Source of the DNA: CALNZV01 sp942491115
Lineage (GTDB): Bacteria > Desulfobacterota > Desulfobacteria > Desulfobacterales > UBA5852
Reading direction: 5' to 3'
Length of the DNA: 64,000 nt
Assembly: GCA_942491115.1 (NCBI GenBank)
Contig: CALNZV010000001.1
Location: 641,380 to 705,379 of the forward strand
Under the pieces are notes generated by a model. The model searched no databases. It worked only from the letters and a program-made list of their open reading frames with translations, and was not told the DNA's origin. Positions 8,556 through 17,045 of this stretch are shown here, in pieces. Each line of letters opens with the position of its first letter. Position 1 is the first letter of the stretch. A program made the translations under genes and the position numbers.

Positions 8556-9479
8556 CTAGTGAATTTTCCCGCCGTCGCTTGTGCCGTAATATCGGGCAAA
8601 CATGAAGGGAAAACGCAGATTCCCGGTGCCGGCCGGAAGCCCATAGCCTCGGGCAGTGTCCATTGCCGGTGGGCGTCGCAGACCGTCATCGACAATGGGG
8701 CCCGGGCCCTTCTCCCCGGTGGAATCATCCGCGTGGTAACGCGTTGCGGATCGCCCCCCTGACATCCCGATTCGGATCCCCAGAATCAGGCTGCGAACCG
8801 CCTCATCGGTCAACGTCTCTCCCCCGGAGCCGCAATAATAGCCGAACGCAACCTTGCCGGGCCGCCCCTGGGGATCTTCATAGATCGTGTCCCACTCGAC
8901 CAAGAACCCGACGCAGGACCGCTCACTGTCGCGATGGGCATAGATGCGGTAAAACCAGGTTCCCAATCGATTGTCGACACGTCCGAGTGGCCCCCAGACG
9001 AGGTGTCGCCCGGCGTTGAAATTCCACGTCGACACCATGGCCTCAATGGGCAGTTGATAATCGAGGGCAACCGTGGATGCCCGGCTGGCCGTTGCGTAGA
9101 TCATCTCCAACTGCCGGCCGCCGGCTCTGAAACGGGCGTATTCCTCCGTCTGCCACGTGTCCGTGTACTTGAGGCCGATGGGTTTGGTAGATCCGAACAC
9201 CTCAGAGGTGACGGCAATCCCATGCTCATCGGCACCCACCCGGTCCACAGGAGGGTACCCACGGGGTGAAACGGTGCATCCGACCACTGAGGTCACCACG
9301 ACCAGGACCGTGGCGAGCCATCGTTTACGATAACCATGTCTTTCCGAAAATAGTGCAGGGCGGGTGGCTGCGCCAGGAGCACCAGAAGATCCCGGTGTCT
9401 TGGCGCATCCCCGACGGCTAGCGGCCATTGGCGCCTGAATCGCCCCAGGCCTATGGTTGCGAGGCGCTATCGGCTTCAT
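8556..9479 (-). CDS. putative lipoprotein, paralogue of 33049-33837
   Basis: A hydrophobic segment ends at VVTSVVGC, a plausible lipobox, followed by a soluble domain with DTWQTEEYARFRAGGRQLEM and a conserved block around ALDYQLPIEAM. The mature sequence aligns along its length with the product of 33049-33837, including the final RFPFMFARYY. Function is unknown. The start is uncertain: the frame runs to 9479 and overlaps the upstream gene, while the signal peptide itself begins about 50 residues in and lacks a good local start codon. This may indicate a non-standard start or a small indel. Confidence 0.6.
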   Translation of the reverse strand: MKPIAPRNHRPGAIQAPMAASRRGCAKTPGSSGAPGAATRPALFSERHGYRKRWLATVLVVVTSVVGCTVSPRGYPPVDRVGADEHGIAVTSEVFGSTKPIGLKYTDTWQTEEYARFRAGGRQLEMIYATASRASTVALDYQLPIEAMVSTWNFNAGRHLVWGPLGRVDNRLGTWFYRIYAHRDSERSCVGFLVEWDTIYEDPQGRPGKVAFGYYCGSGGETLTDEAVRSLILGIRIGMSGGRSATRYHADDSTGEKGPGPIVDDGLRRPPAMDTARGYGLPAGTGNLRFPFMFARYYGTSDGGKIH

Positions 9480-9702
9480 CCGCGCGTTTCTGATCTTCCC
9501 TGTCTTTCTCCGGCTCCTCAGCCTTTCTCAGGATGGTGAACTCGCCGTCCGAACCCGTAAAGAGTCCCTTCTCCGGACCCTCCTCCCGGTGGTTGCGAGG
9601 CTCGTAGGGCTCGATGCCGGCGCATCCTGTGAGGACCAGGAATGCCGCCAACAATGAGACCATCCACGGGGCCGCCCGGCCCAATGTGCCCAAGAATGTC
9701 AT
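9451..9702 (-). CDS. small lipoprotein
   Basis: The 83-residue product has a signal peptide ending LVLTGC (lipobox) and a highly charged tail (EEPEKDREDQKRADEADS). The ATG at 9702 overlaps the TGA stop of the upstream porin gene (TGATG), so translation is probably coupled. Its function is unknown. It may assist the porin. Confidence 0.7.
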   Translation of the reverse strand: MTFLGTLGRAAPWMVSLLAAFLVLTGCAGIEPYEPRNHREEGPEKGLFTGSDGEFTILRKAEEPEKDREDQKRADEADSASQP

Positions 9703-11003
9703 CAGAATTTCACCCGCATCCCGACGGTCCCCACATTGATGTCCTGAACACTGGGGGCGCCATCCCGGTCGAGGGAATAGAGACGGTACTGCACGTAGAA
9801 CTCGGTGCCGAAGTCTTCGATCTGCTGGACCACCGCCCCGCCCACCGAATAGCCCTCGTCCCGGCCCGTGGGGAGATTGACGGATCGATCGTAATCGATG
9901 CCGAAGGCCGTCTCGCCAAAGGTGAAGAACCGGGTGAGCCACCCAACCTTGGCATAATAGTTATAGGCGTCGCTCTTGCCGTCTCCCTCCTTTAATCCGG
10001 AGGACAGGGTGAGATTGAGCCCCGTGGCCTCGTGGAGAAGGGAAAAGGAACCGTCGTATTGATAGTCGGTATCGTCCTCGTTGGGATCGGCGAACGCCAG
10101 TGCGCCGGCGGCTTTGAACCCAAGCCCCTGCCCCGCCCACCAGAGGGACGCATCGTAGCGCTGGTCGCTCACCAGGGAGCCCGACAGGTGAAACCCGTAA
10201 AAGGTAGGGGTGTCGTAGCGCAGCCGGGATTTTCGGCTCAATCCGTCCAGGTCCTTAAAGGCATCGGAGACGCTGACATCCGTGAGGGTGTCGCCGTTTC
10301 TCTCCCGGAAACGAAGCCCGCCTGCGATGTCCGCCACACTCGCGTACTGGACCACATCTGTCCGGGACAGATCCACCTCGGCGCTGTTGTCGGAAGCCGT
10401 GCTGCCTTTTCCCAGAGAGAGTTTGCCGAACCGCTTGCTGTCTAAGGATACCTCCGCCCAGCGCTGGTCCGTGAAATCGCCGCTCTCCTCGCTGTCCTGA
10501 CTGACGTCCCCGGATTCATTCGGAGCAAAGGCGGCCTCGAGTCTCGTTCCGATGGTCAGATCGTCCGTCGCCTTGGCGGTGCCGACAAAGCGGACACGAC
10601 TGTTGCTGGCATCGTTGTCCACGTAGTAGGCGGCCGTGTTCTTCCCGTCGTCGGCAATGTTCACAGCCCGATTGACCTGCCCCGATATGGCGAGCTTGAC
10701 CCGCTCCTGGCCCGACGTGACGGTTTTCCCGGGGGCCGTTTCCGCGGACGTTTTGGCCGCTTCGGCCACCGTCTTGGCTTCGGTGGCCTCGCTCTTGGCA
10801 TCGGCGGCGGTCTGCTTCAATTCCTCCAGCTGCCGCTGAAGGGATTCCAACTGCCGCTGCTGGGCCTCGATGAGCCGCTCGAGCCGCTCCACCGTTTGGG
10901 TGTCCACGGCTCCCGCCTGGGCCGCAACACGTTCCGCAAAGATCACCTGGACTGCCAGCAGCATGCAAACCACTACGCTGAGCACATTTCCTTTCGTTTT
11001 CAA
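9702..11003 (-). CDS. porin with N-terminal coiled coil
   Basis: The 433-residue product starts at a TTG (11003) placed five bases after an AAGGAGG site, giving a clean signal peptide ending VAAQAG. Residues about 35-75 form a coiled coil (TVERLERLIEAQQRQLE). The remainder is beta-barrel-like with alternating aromatic strands and a terminal phenylalanine (VGMRVKF). This layout resembles trimeric porins that hold peptidoglycan through an N-terminal coiled coil. The solute is unknown. Confidence 0.78.
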   Translation of the reverse strand: MKTKGNVLSVVVCMLLAVQVIFAERVAAQAGAVDTQTVERLERLIEAQQRQLESLQRQLEELKQTAADAKSEATEAKTVAEAAKTSAETAPGKTVTSGQERVKLAISGQVNRAVNIADDGKNTAAYYVDNDASNSRVRFVGTAKATDDLTIGTRLEAAFAPNESGDVSQDSEESGDFTDQRWAEVSLDSKRFGKLSLGKGSTASDNSAEVDLSRTDVVQYASVADIAGGLRFRERNGDTLTDVSVSDAFKDLDGLSRKSRLRYDTPTFYGFHLSGSLVSDQRYDASLWWAGQGLGFKAAGALAFADPNEDDTDYQYDGSFSLLHEATGLNLTLSSGLKEGDGKSDAYNYYAKVGWLTRFFTFGETAFGIDYDRSVNLPTGRDEGYSVGGAVVQQIEDFGTEFYVQYRLYSLDRDGAPSVQDINVGTVGMRVKF

Positions 11004-11610
11004 TGGTTCCTCCTTCTTTGGTTTTCCCGAAAAATGGGTTGCTCCGGCCACACTGGGTGCCGGGTGGGGAAACTTGCTGCCATATCGTGATATAAAGCGC
11101 TCAAGGAAAGAAAAAGCCCCGAAACGTGGTAAAAATGGGGTAGTGTGGACCGGCGATAGCACCACTTAGGGATCATCAAGTCGAGGGAATGCCAGCCGTT
11201 GATCCGAGTGTCGGTTTTACCTTATCGAACAACCGGTTCCGTGGCAAGATCGAAAACAGTTCCCTTCGGCCCAATCCCCTCCACATCCGGGCAATCGACA
11301 CGTCAGAGGAGTAGACGTCCTTCCCAATCACCCGAGAACGCCCGAGGGAGGTCGACCCACGACCCATCAACAAATTAAATACCGGTAGGAGAAAGATCTC
11401 TTTCAACGGGTGCCATAGCCAAGCCAACCCCCCCTCTTGCATGGTGTGTTCCCGATCCGTTTCATCCGCGAAAACGGCGGTCATCTTTACGTCGGCTGTC
11501 AGCAATGGTCGATAGTGACAACCAATTACCCTTGAACAGCCATCGAAATCACCCCATGCCGTGGGGCCGGAAACCATGAAACCATCCTTTTTAAAAAGCG
11601 CCTGAGCCCC
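11004..11610. other. divergent intergenic region, about 600 bp
   Basis: The region lies between the minus-strand porin and the plus-strand K+ channel. It should contain both promoters. An interrupted inverted repeat ATATC-GT-GATAT sits at 11082-11093, about 80 bp upstream of the porin start. I recognise no protein or RNA gene. Confidence 0.5.
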
Positions 11611-12255
11611 ATGCCACCTCTCATGGCAAAGAACGGGTTTGCTTGGCTGCTTCTGACGCTCCTGCTGATGTGGATCGTGTCGCCTTTTCTCGAAAACGTG
11701 GAAACCCACCTGCACATCCTGAGTTCTCTGACCATGCTGATCCTGCTGGTGTCGGCCTGGGTCGTAAGCCGAGGCGCCGCCGAAAGACTGATCATGCTGC
11801 TCCTGGCGTTTGCCAGTGCCTGCGTCTTCTGGATCGGGTCTGTCGGGGGACATCCATGGATAAGCGCCGTCAGCCGGATTTGCTTGTTTGTGTATTTCGC
11901 GTTCATCAGCGTGATGATTTTGCGGCAAATCGACTCCGCCCTTGAAATCAATGCCAACGTCCTTTGCGGGGCCGCGTCGTTATTTATCCTGATCAGCCTC
12001 GCCTGGGCCGTTTCTTATTGGCTGATCAACGATTTGAACCCAAACACCTTCACCCCGCCCACTCAAACCGTCATACCGGAGATTAAATTTCATCATTTCC
12101 TCTATTTCAGCATGGTCACCCTCACCACGTTGGGCTACGGCGACATCACCCCGGTCGGTCACTTCACCCAGATGTGAGCCACGGTAGAGGCGGTCTGCGG
12201 CACCTTTTACATGGCCATCCTGGTGGCCAGGCTGGTCAGCTTGTATCGGCGTTGA
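11611..12255 (+). pseudogene. K+ channel interrupted by an in-frame TGA
   Basis: The frame codes for five hydrophobic helices (within residues 10-139) followed by a two-helix ion-channel module with the selectivity filter TTLGYGD. Translation stops at TGA 12175-12177. The same frame then continues for 25 codons as ATVEAVCGTFYMAILVARL, which is the expected inner pore helix of this family, before a second stop at 12253-12255. Without that helix a working pore is unlikely. A single nonsense mutation is the simplest reading; a sequencing error or UGA readthrough remain possible. The start may be 11611 or 11623; neither has a strong ribosome site. Confidence 0.75.
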
Positions 12256-12287
12256 CCCATTTCCCCTTCTGTTGTTTCCTCACCATC

Positions 12288-12908
12288 TCAGGACGTATTC
12301 CCATCGCTGTTCTCTTCGATCCAGACCTGGGTCCGGGCCACGGCCTCATCGATGGAGGCGGTCATCACCCGCTGGGACGGGAAAATATTGTCTTTGCCGA
12401 TGGCATCGATGATCCCTGTGTGCGCCAGGAGATCGAAGACCTGCGAGCCCACGCCCGCCAATAGCAGGAGATTGCTACCCTCCCGCAGATCCCGGTTGTA
12501 GCCGATCAGCCATTTGAGGGTCGTGCCGGGCAGGGTCTCCATTTGGCGAAGGGTCAGGATCACGGCCGCCTTTTTCACGCCATGCCTGTCGGGCAGCAGA
12601 CCCCTAAGGAACATGATGGCCCCCACCAGAAAGGTGATGGTAAGCAGGGCCGGGGGGTGGCTGGCCACATCGATCCCGGCCTGCTGGATCACGCTGCCGG
12701 TGCAGATGGCGATCACGCTCGTGAGGGTGCTGACCATCAGAATCGTCCCGGTGGTCATGGAGGCCACAATGGGCGCCACCATGCTGGAGTAGAGACCGTA
12801 AACCGGGTTGACCCCCATCAGCTTGGCGTAGGCCATGCCTTCCGGAATACTGAAGAGGCCGGTGGTGAAACCGGCCGTCAGGTCGGAAAGAAGGGTTTTT
12901 CCATTCAT
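12288..12908 (-). pseudogene. SulP anion transporter with large internal deletion
   Basis: The N-terminal 100 residues match the start of SulP transporters (DLTAGFTTGLFSIPEGMAYA and PVYGLYSSMVAPIVASM). At about residue 105 the sequence jumps into a STAS-domain tail (AAVILTLRQMETLPGT, LLLLAGVGSQVFDLL, GIIDAIGKDNIFPSQ). SulP proteins are usually about 550-600 residues; here only 206 remain and most membrane helices are missing, yet the frame is open across the joint. It cannot transport as it stands. Confidence 0.8.
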
Positions 12909-12934
12909 TGGGATGCTCCCCGCGCTTTCGGTTA

Positions 12935-13210
12935 TGCGATTATCTATAACGCTCCAGATGGCCCAAATCGAAAGGCCAATGGGTGTCGGATCGGATGCCG
13001 GGCAGCTGTCTGAGCCATTTAGGCCGCGTTGAGACGGTTGCCACCTGAGGGTTTCAGATTCCTCGATTTTGCCTGTCAGCCAATATGTTCTGCAAGAAAG
13101 TCCCTCAGCGACCGTTTTTACACGGCCTTTGTGGCGAGTTTTGGTTGGCGGCAGAACCGATACCCATGGGCCGCATAGAACCCCAACTGGTGGATTCTAC
13201 ATAACCGCGT
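12935..13210. repeat. MITE-like element, family II, copy 1
   Basis: About 276 bp bounded by imperfect terminal inverted repeats (GCGATTATCTATAA and the complement of TTCTACATAACCGC). It matches 19947-20219 over its length. It fills the gap between the truncated SulP gene and the CPA1 antiporter, ending 5 bp from the antiporter stop codon. No transposase is encoded. Confidence 0.75.
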
Positions 13211-13214
13211 TCGG

Positions 13215-14417
13215 TTATTCGGACTGTTGGCTGCGGCGGCCGAAGGCTTTGGCCCAGGGGTTTGCGGTAACCCCGTGCATCAGGATACTCATGACGATGG
13301 TACAGACCGCAGTCATGGTGATCGGCCCACTGTTGGGCAACTTGGCGTCAACCACGATAACGGCAAATACGATGCTGGCCAGACCGCGAGGTCCGAACCA
13401 GCCCACAAAAAGCTTGCTCTCGGTGCTCATACCCGTACCGGTGAGGACGAAAAACACGGGCAACATGCGGATGAGGGTCAGCGCCAGCAACGAGTAGAGC
13501 AGAATAAGCCAACTAAAATGCCCCACGGCCTGCCCCACCACGGCTGAGCCGAATAGTACCCAGGTAATCAACGCCAGGGTGTCCCCGGTGGCCTCTGCCG
13601 CGCGCAGAAAAACGTCCCGGGCTTGCCTGGCCAGGACGCCGAAGAGAAGTCCGCCCGAGAAGGCGGCAATAAAGCCGCTGCCGCCGAATGACTGGGCCAC
13701 GGCAAAACACCCCAGCGCCAAGGCCACGACCGGAACCTGAATCCAGGTGTTCGTCAGCCATTGCTGCACCTTGGCGAACTTCAGAAGAAAGGCCGCCAGG
13801 GTGGTCAGTCCCAGACCCACGGCCAGACCGATGCCGAGTTCCTCGGCGACCAGTATCATTGCCAGATGCCAGGGCCCCTTCTCGCCGGCCTGATCAAGCG
13901 CCAGGGCAAGAAACACAAACAGGATCGGCACGCAGATGCCATCGTTCAAGCCGCTCTCGACATTCAGCCCTTGGCGGACATCCTCGGGCACGGCTTCGTT
14001 GGTGACCACCGCCTTTCCAAGGGCCGCGTCGGTGGGCGCCAGCAGGGTCGCCAGGAGGGCGATTTCAAACAGTGACAATTTGTCGATCAGAACCACCCCC
14101 AGCCCGAAACCAAGCAGGATGGTCAGGGGGAGACCAAGCAGTAACAAACGGATGGGCAGGGCCTTCGCTTTGCTCAACACACCCATGTCGGCCCCGGCGG
14201 CATCCGTGAACAGAACCATCGCCAGGGTCAATTCGGCCAGGGTTCGCATGGTGTCCCCGTCCGATTTGAGTGCCAACAGATCAAACCCGACAGGGCCGAT
14301 GAACAGGCCAAAAATGGTAAATACAATTGGACCGCTGATCCAGGTGCGCTCAATCCTTCCGGCAACAGCGCTGTAGACGAGCGCAAAAAGGGCCAGAATG
14401 GCCAAATCCTGATACAC
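13215..14417 (-). CDS. CPA1-family cation:proton antiporter
   Basis: A 400-residue membrane protein with about 12 hydrophobic helices. The signature LNVESGLNDGICVP carries the Asn-Asp pair typical of electroneutral CPA1 (NhaP-type) exchangers, and TLLAPTDAALGKAVV is the preceding conserved helix. It should exchange Na+ or K+ for H+ across the inner membrane. It appears complete but lacks a cytoplasmic regulatory tail; its stop codon lies 5 bp from the family II repeat, so the tail could have been trimmed by the insertion. Confidence 0.85.
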   Translation of the reverse strand: MYQDLAILALFALVYSAVAGRIERTWISGPIVFTIFGLFIGPVGFDLLALKSDGDTMRTLAELTLAMVLFTDAAGADMGVLSKAKALPIRLLLLGLPLTILLGFGLGVVLIDKLSLFEIALLATLLAPTDAALGKAVVTNEAVPEDVRQGLNVESGLNDGICVPILFVFLALALDQAGEKGPWHLAMILVAEELGIGLAVGLGLTTLAAFLLKFAKVQQWLTNTWIQVPVVALALGCFAVAQSFGGSGFIAAFSGGLLFGVLARQARDVFLRAAEATGDTLALITWVLFGSAVVGQAVGHFSWLILLYSLLALTLIRMLPVFFVLTGTGMSTESKLFVGWFGPRGLASIVFAVIVVDAKLPNSGPITMTAVCTIVMSILMHGVTANPWAKAFGRRSQQSE

Positions 14418-14654
14418 GGATCACCTCCAATCAACCAAAGGGCCCAACTGCCCTTTAACCGGAGCAGCATCAAATCGAAAATAAAATGTCGCAAGCACAC
14501 AGATGGCAAATTGGATTTTTCTTTGCCGAAGAATAATCTGATTAGATCTGATGGAAACGGACAAGGCGTGAGGTCTCGAAAGCCATGGATAGAATAATCA
14601 TCCATCGACTTCATCGACCACACGCCTTAGGAAACGTTATTAGACCAATTCAGC

Positions 14655-14912
14655 TCAGTGAAACAGTTTGCCCCCGAAATGCTCCATGTATTCATCGACG
14701 AGGTCGGCGTAGTGCTTGATGAAATGGTCCATCTTGTCGCCTTCGGCCTGCATGACCTTCTCGCTGATCCCTTCGGCCTTGGTGTAGACCTTCTCGAAAG
14801 CCTGATCCTCCAGTCCGCTGATCTCCTTTGCCTCATCCTTCGTGATGTGCCCGGCATGGGCGAAGACAGATGCGAAGACGCCGGTCATTTCTTTGACTTT
14901 CTCTTTGGACAT
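14655..14912 (-). CDS. small helical protein of unknown function
   Basis: The 85-residue, acidic, all-helical product begins MSKEKVKEMTGVFASVFAHA behind a GGAGAAAAACC ribosome site. It has no signal peptide or membrane segment. I do not recognise the family. Confidence 0.6.
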   Translation of the reverse strand: MSKEKVKEMTGVFASVFAHAGHITKDEAKEISGLEDQAFEKVYTKAEGISEKVMQAEGDKMDHFIKHYADLVDEYMEHFGGKLFH

Positions 14913-14930
14913 GGTTTTTCTCCTTTGGTT

Positions 14931-15081
14931 GACGGCCTCGTAAAAAGTCCGATACCGGCGTTACGCTTCAGCCCTCGTCATTGCGGCGTACCATAAGTAC
15001 GCCTCATTCCTCGAACTTCGCAAGCCTTGATCTCGAACTTTTTTCGAGACCGTCCGAAGCATGACTTTTTACGAAACCGTC
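14931..15081. repeat. MITE-like element, family III, copy 1
   Basis: A 151-bp element with 19-bp terminal inverted repeats: GACGGCCTCGTAAAAAGTC at the left and GACTTTTTACGAAACCGTC at the right (two mismatches). A decayed relative lies at 19262-19395. It sits just upstream of the 85-aa gene and could influence its promoter. Confidence 0.75.
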
Positions 15082-15297
15082 TTCGTTTTAGAGAGAGGAT
15101 CCAAGGCCTCACGGGGTCAGGGATCCGAGGGTTTGTTTCCCAAATAATCTATCTGCGCTTTAACCCTTCTTTCGATTTATGACTTATTCCCATTCTTCAA
15201 CGCGTTACAGCTTTTTATCAATTCACTCGACCCCTCGAACCCTCGGCCCCTCGGACCCTCAGAATATCATTTCACTTGGCCCCTCGAACCCGAAGGC

Positions 15298-16190
15298 TCA
15301 TCCGCTTTTAGCGGTTTTCTTTTTCCCATCCTGATACGCACTGGCCTTCACCATCACGCCCGGTTTCACCTTCTGGGTGCCGTCCACGATGACCTTCTCT
15401 CCCTTTTTCAACCCCTTTCGGACGACCCACTGGTTCTGGTAGCCGCGGCCCACCTCGACCGTGCGGACACTGACCTTGTTGTCCTGGTCCACCACGAAGA
15501 CCTGTTGGCCGATCTGGGATTCCACCAAAGCGGGTTGGGGGATCAGGAGGGCATCGGGCTCGTCCCCCAGGACCAGCCGCACGGGGGCATACTGGCCGGG
15601 AATCAGGTTGAAGTCTCCGATCTCCTTGTCATGTTTGTTGGGGAATACGGCCCGCACCAGAACAGAGTCGGTGGTCGGGTCGATCTGAAAGCTCACGAAA
15701 TTGATCTTGCCCTGCTCAGGATATCGGCTACCGTCGGGCAGCGTGACCTCGGCCCGCATTTCTCTTATCGGCAGCACCTTGCCCTCACGCTTCAACAGCT
15801 GGATTTCGTATACCTGGGCACGGCTGATGTTGAAGACCACGTAGATGGGATCCATCTGCACCAGGGTCGTCAAAACGTCCTTTTGCTGTTCCACCAGGTT
15901 GCCGATGTTGATCCGGGTTTCCTGGACACGGCCGTCAAAAGGCGCCGTGATGGTCGTGAAACTTAAATCCAGTAACATGTTTTCGAGGTCGGCCTTGCCC
16001 TTGGCCACAGTGGCCACGGCCTTGCTGCGTTGGGTCAGGGCCTCATCGAGCTTTTCCTTGGACACCGCTCCGGCCTTGGAGGCTTTCTCATAGCGCACCG
16101 CTTCGGAGCGCCAGAAGGCCTGGTTGGCTTGGTCCAGCCGGACCTGCGCCTTGCCCGCATCCACTTTGGCCTGATAGGGGCGCGGGTCAG
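15298..16190 (-). pseudogene. RND periplasmic adaptor (MFP) missing its N-terminus
   Basis: The frame contains the coiled-coil, lipoyl and beta-barrel parts of an HlyD/AcrA-type adaptor: RPYQAKVDAGKAQVRLDQAN, TTITAPFDGRVQETRINIGN and YAPVRLVLGDEPDALLIPQ, ending in a lysine-rich tail. The first 90-100 residues, including the signal peptide and lipobox, are absent. Immediately upstream at about 16190 the sequence becomes an RND transporter N-terminus in another frame. It is a deletion remnant, not a working adaptor. Confidence 0.8.
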
Positions 16191-16514
16191 AACCTCCATC
16201 TGGCCGATGTCCTGGTCAAACCCCACATCGAACGTGACCGTGATGGCCGAATCCCCGTTGTTGGTGCTGGTGGAAGACATGTAGATCATGCCGGCGGCCC
16301 CGTTGATCTTCTCCTCCAGGGGGACGGTCACGGTGTTGTCCACCACGTCGGCACCGGCGCCGATATACTGGGTGGTCACCTGGACCTGGGGCGGCACGAG
16401 GGGGGGGTACTGGGCGATGGGTAGCACCAGCATGTAGATGGCCCCGGCCAGAATCATGACCAGGGCGATGGACATGGCGAAGATGGGACGCTGGATGAAG
16501 AAGTTCAAGGTCAA
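16191..16514 (-). pseudogene. RND transporter N-terminal fragment
   Basis: Only the first 110 or so residues of an AcrB-type transporter remain: NFFIQRPIFAMSIALVMILA (first membrane helix), then QYPPLVPPQVQVTTQYIGA and MIYMSSTSTNNGDSAITV, ending at DIGQMEVLTRA. The sequence then runs out of frame into adaptor DNA. The frame starts at a TTG without a clear ribosome site. Confidence 0.8.
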
Positions 16515-16520
16515 GCGCTT

Positions 16521-17045
16521 TCATATATTGGGTCTGCGAGAATGAAATTATCCTACAAAGCCGATCGTAGCACAACCATCGACATCGATAACCTGCCACC
16601 CCAAGGGGATGGGGACTTAGTACCGCATCAGCTGACAATTGTCGTGTAGATTCGGGACCACCGGCCCACGCTTTATTGACCTATCGGCCGATCGTATCTT
16701 CAATTGCCATACTTGCCAACCGTGCTTGCGACATATCCATCCGTCCAGAACTCACCCTCCCACAGCGTCTGTTTCATCTGGGGGGCAACGCTATCATATT
16801 TCCCATGCCGAAAGACGTTTCTTCATCGTTGCCATAGGGGTGACACGATGTCGTGGAGTCGATTGCACCACAACTCGGGATTGCCTGGACAATCATTCCC
16901 CCCCAACAGGGCGATCCGTCCACCGCTGATCACTGAATCCGATATTGCCTCTTATTCTGCTGTGCAAGGAGTCCACACAGGGCCAATGTCAGCAGCGGTC
17001 AGAATCGCTTCGAAAAAGCGCTGCGATGGTTATCCGACGTCCTTT
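16521..17045. other. intergenic stretch, nothing recognised
   Basis: About 500 bp between the RND fragment and the acetyl-CoA hydrolase gene. No repeat shared with the rest of the window, no RNA gene and no convincing protein homology were seen. Confidence 0.5.

Noticed and set aside
12175..12177. Selenocysteine at the in-frame TGA of the K+ channel
   Set aside because: No known selenoprotein family matches, and I could not see a convincing SECIS hairpin directly after the codon. Kept only as a remote alternative.
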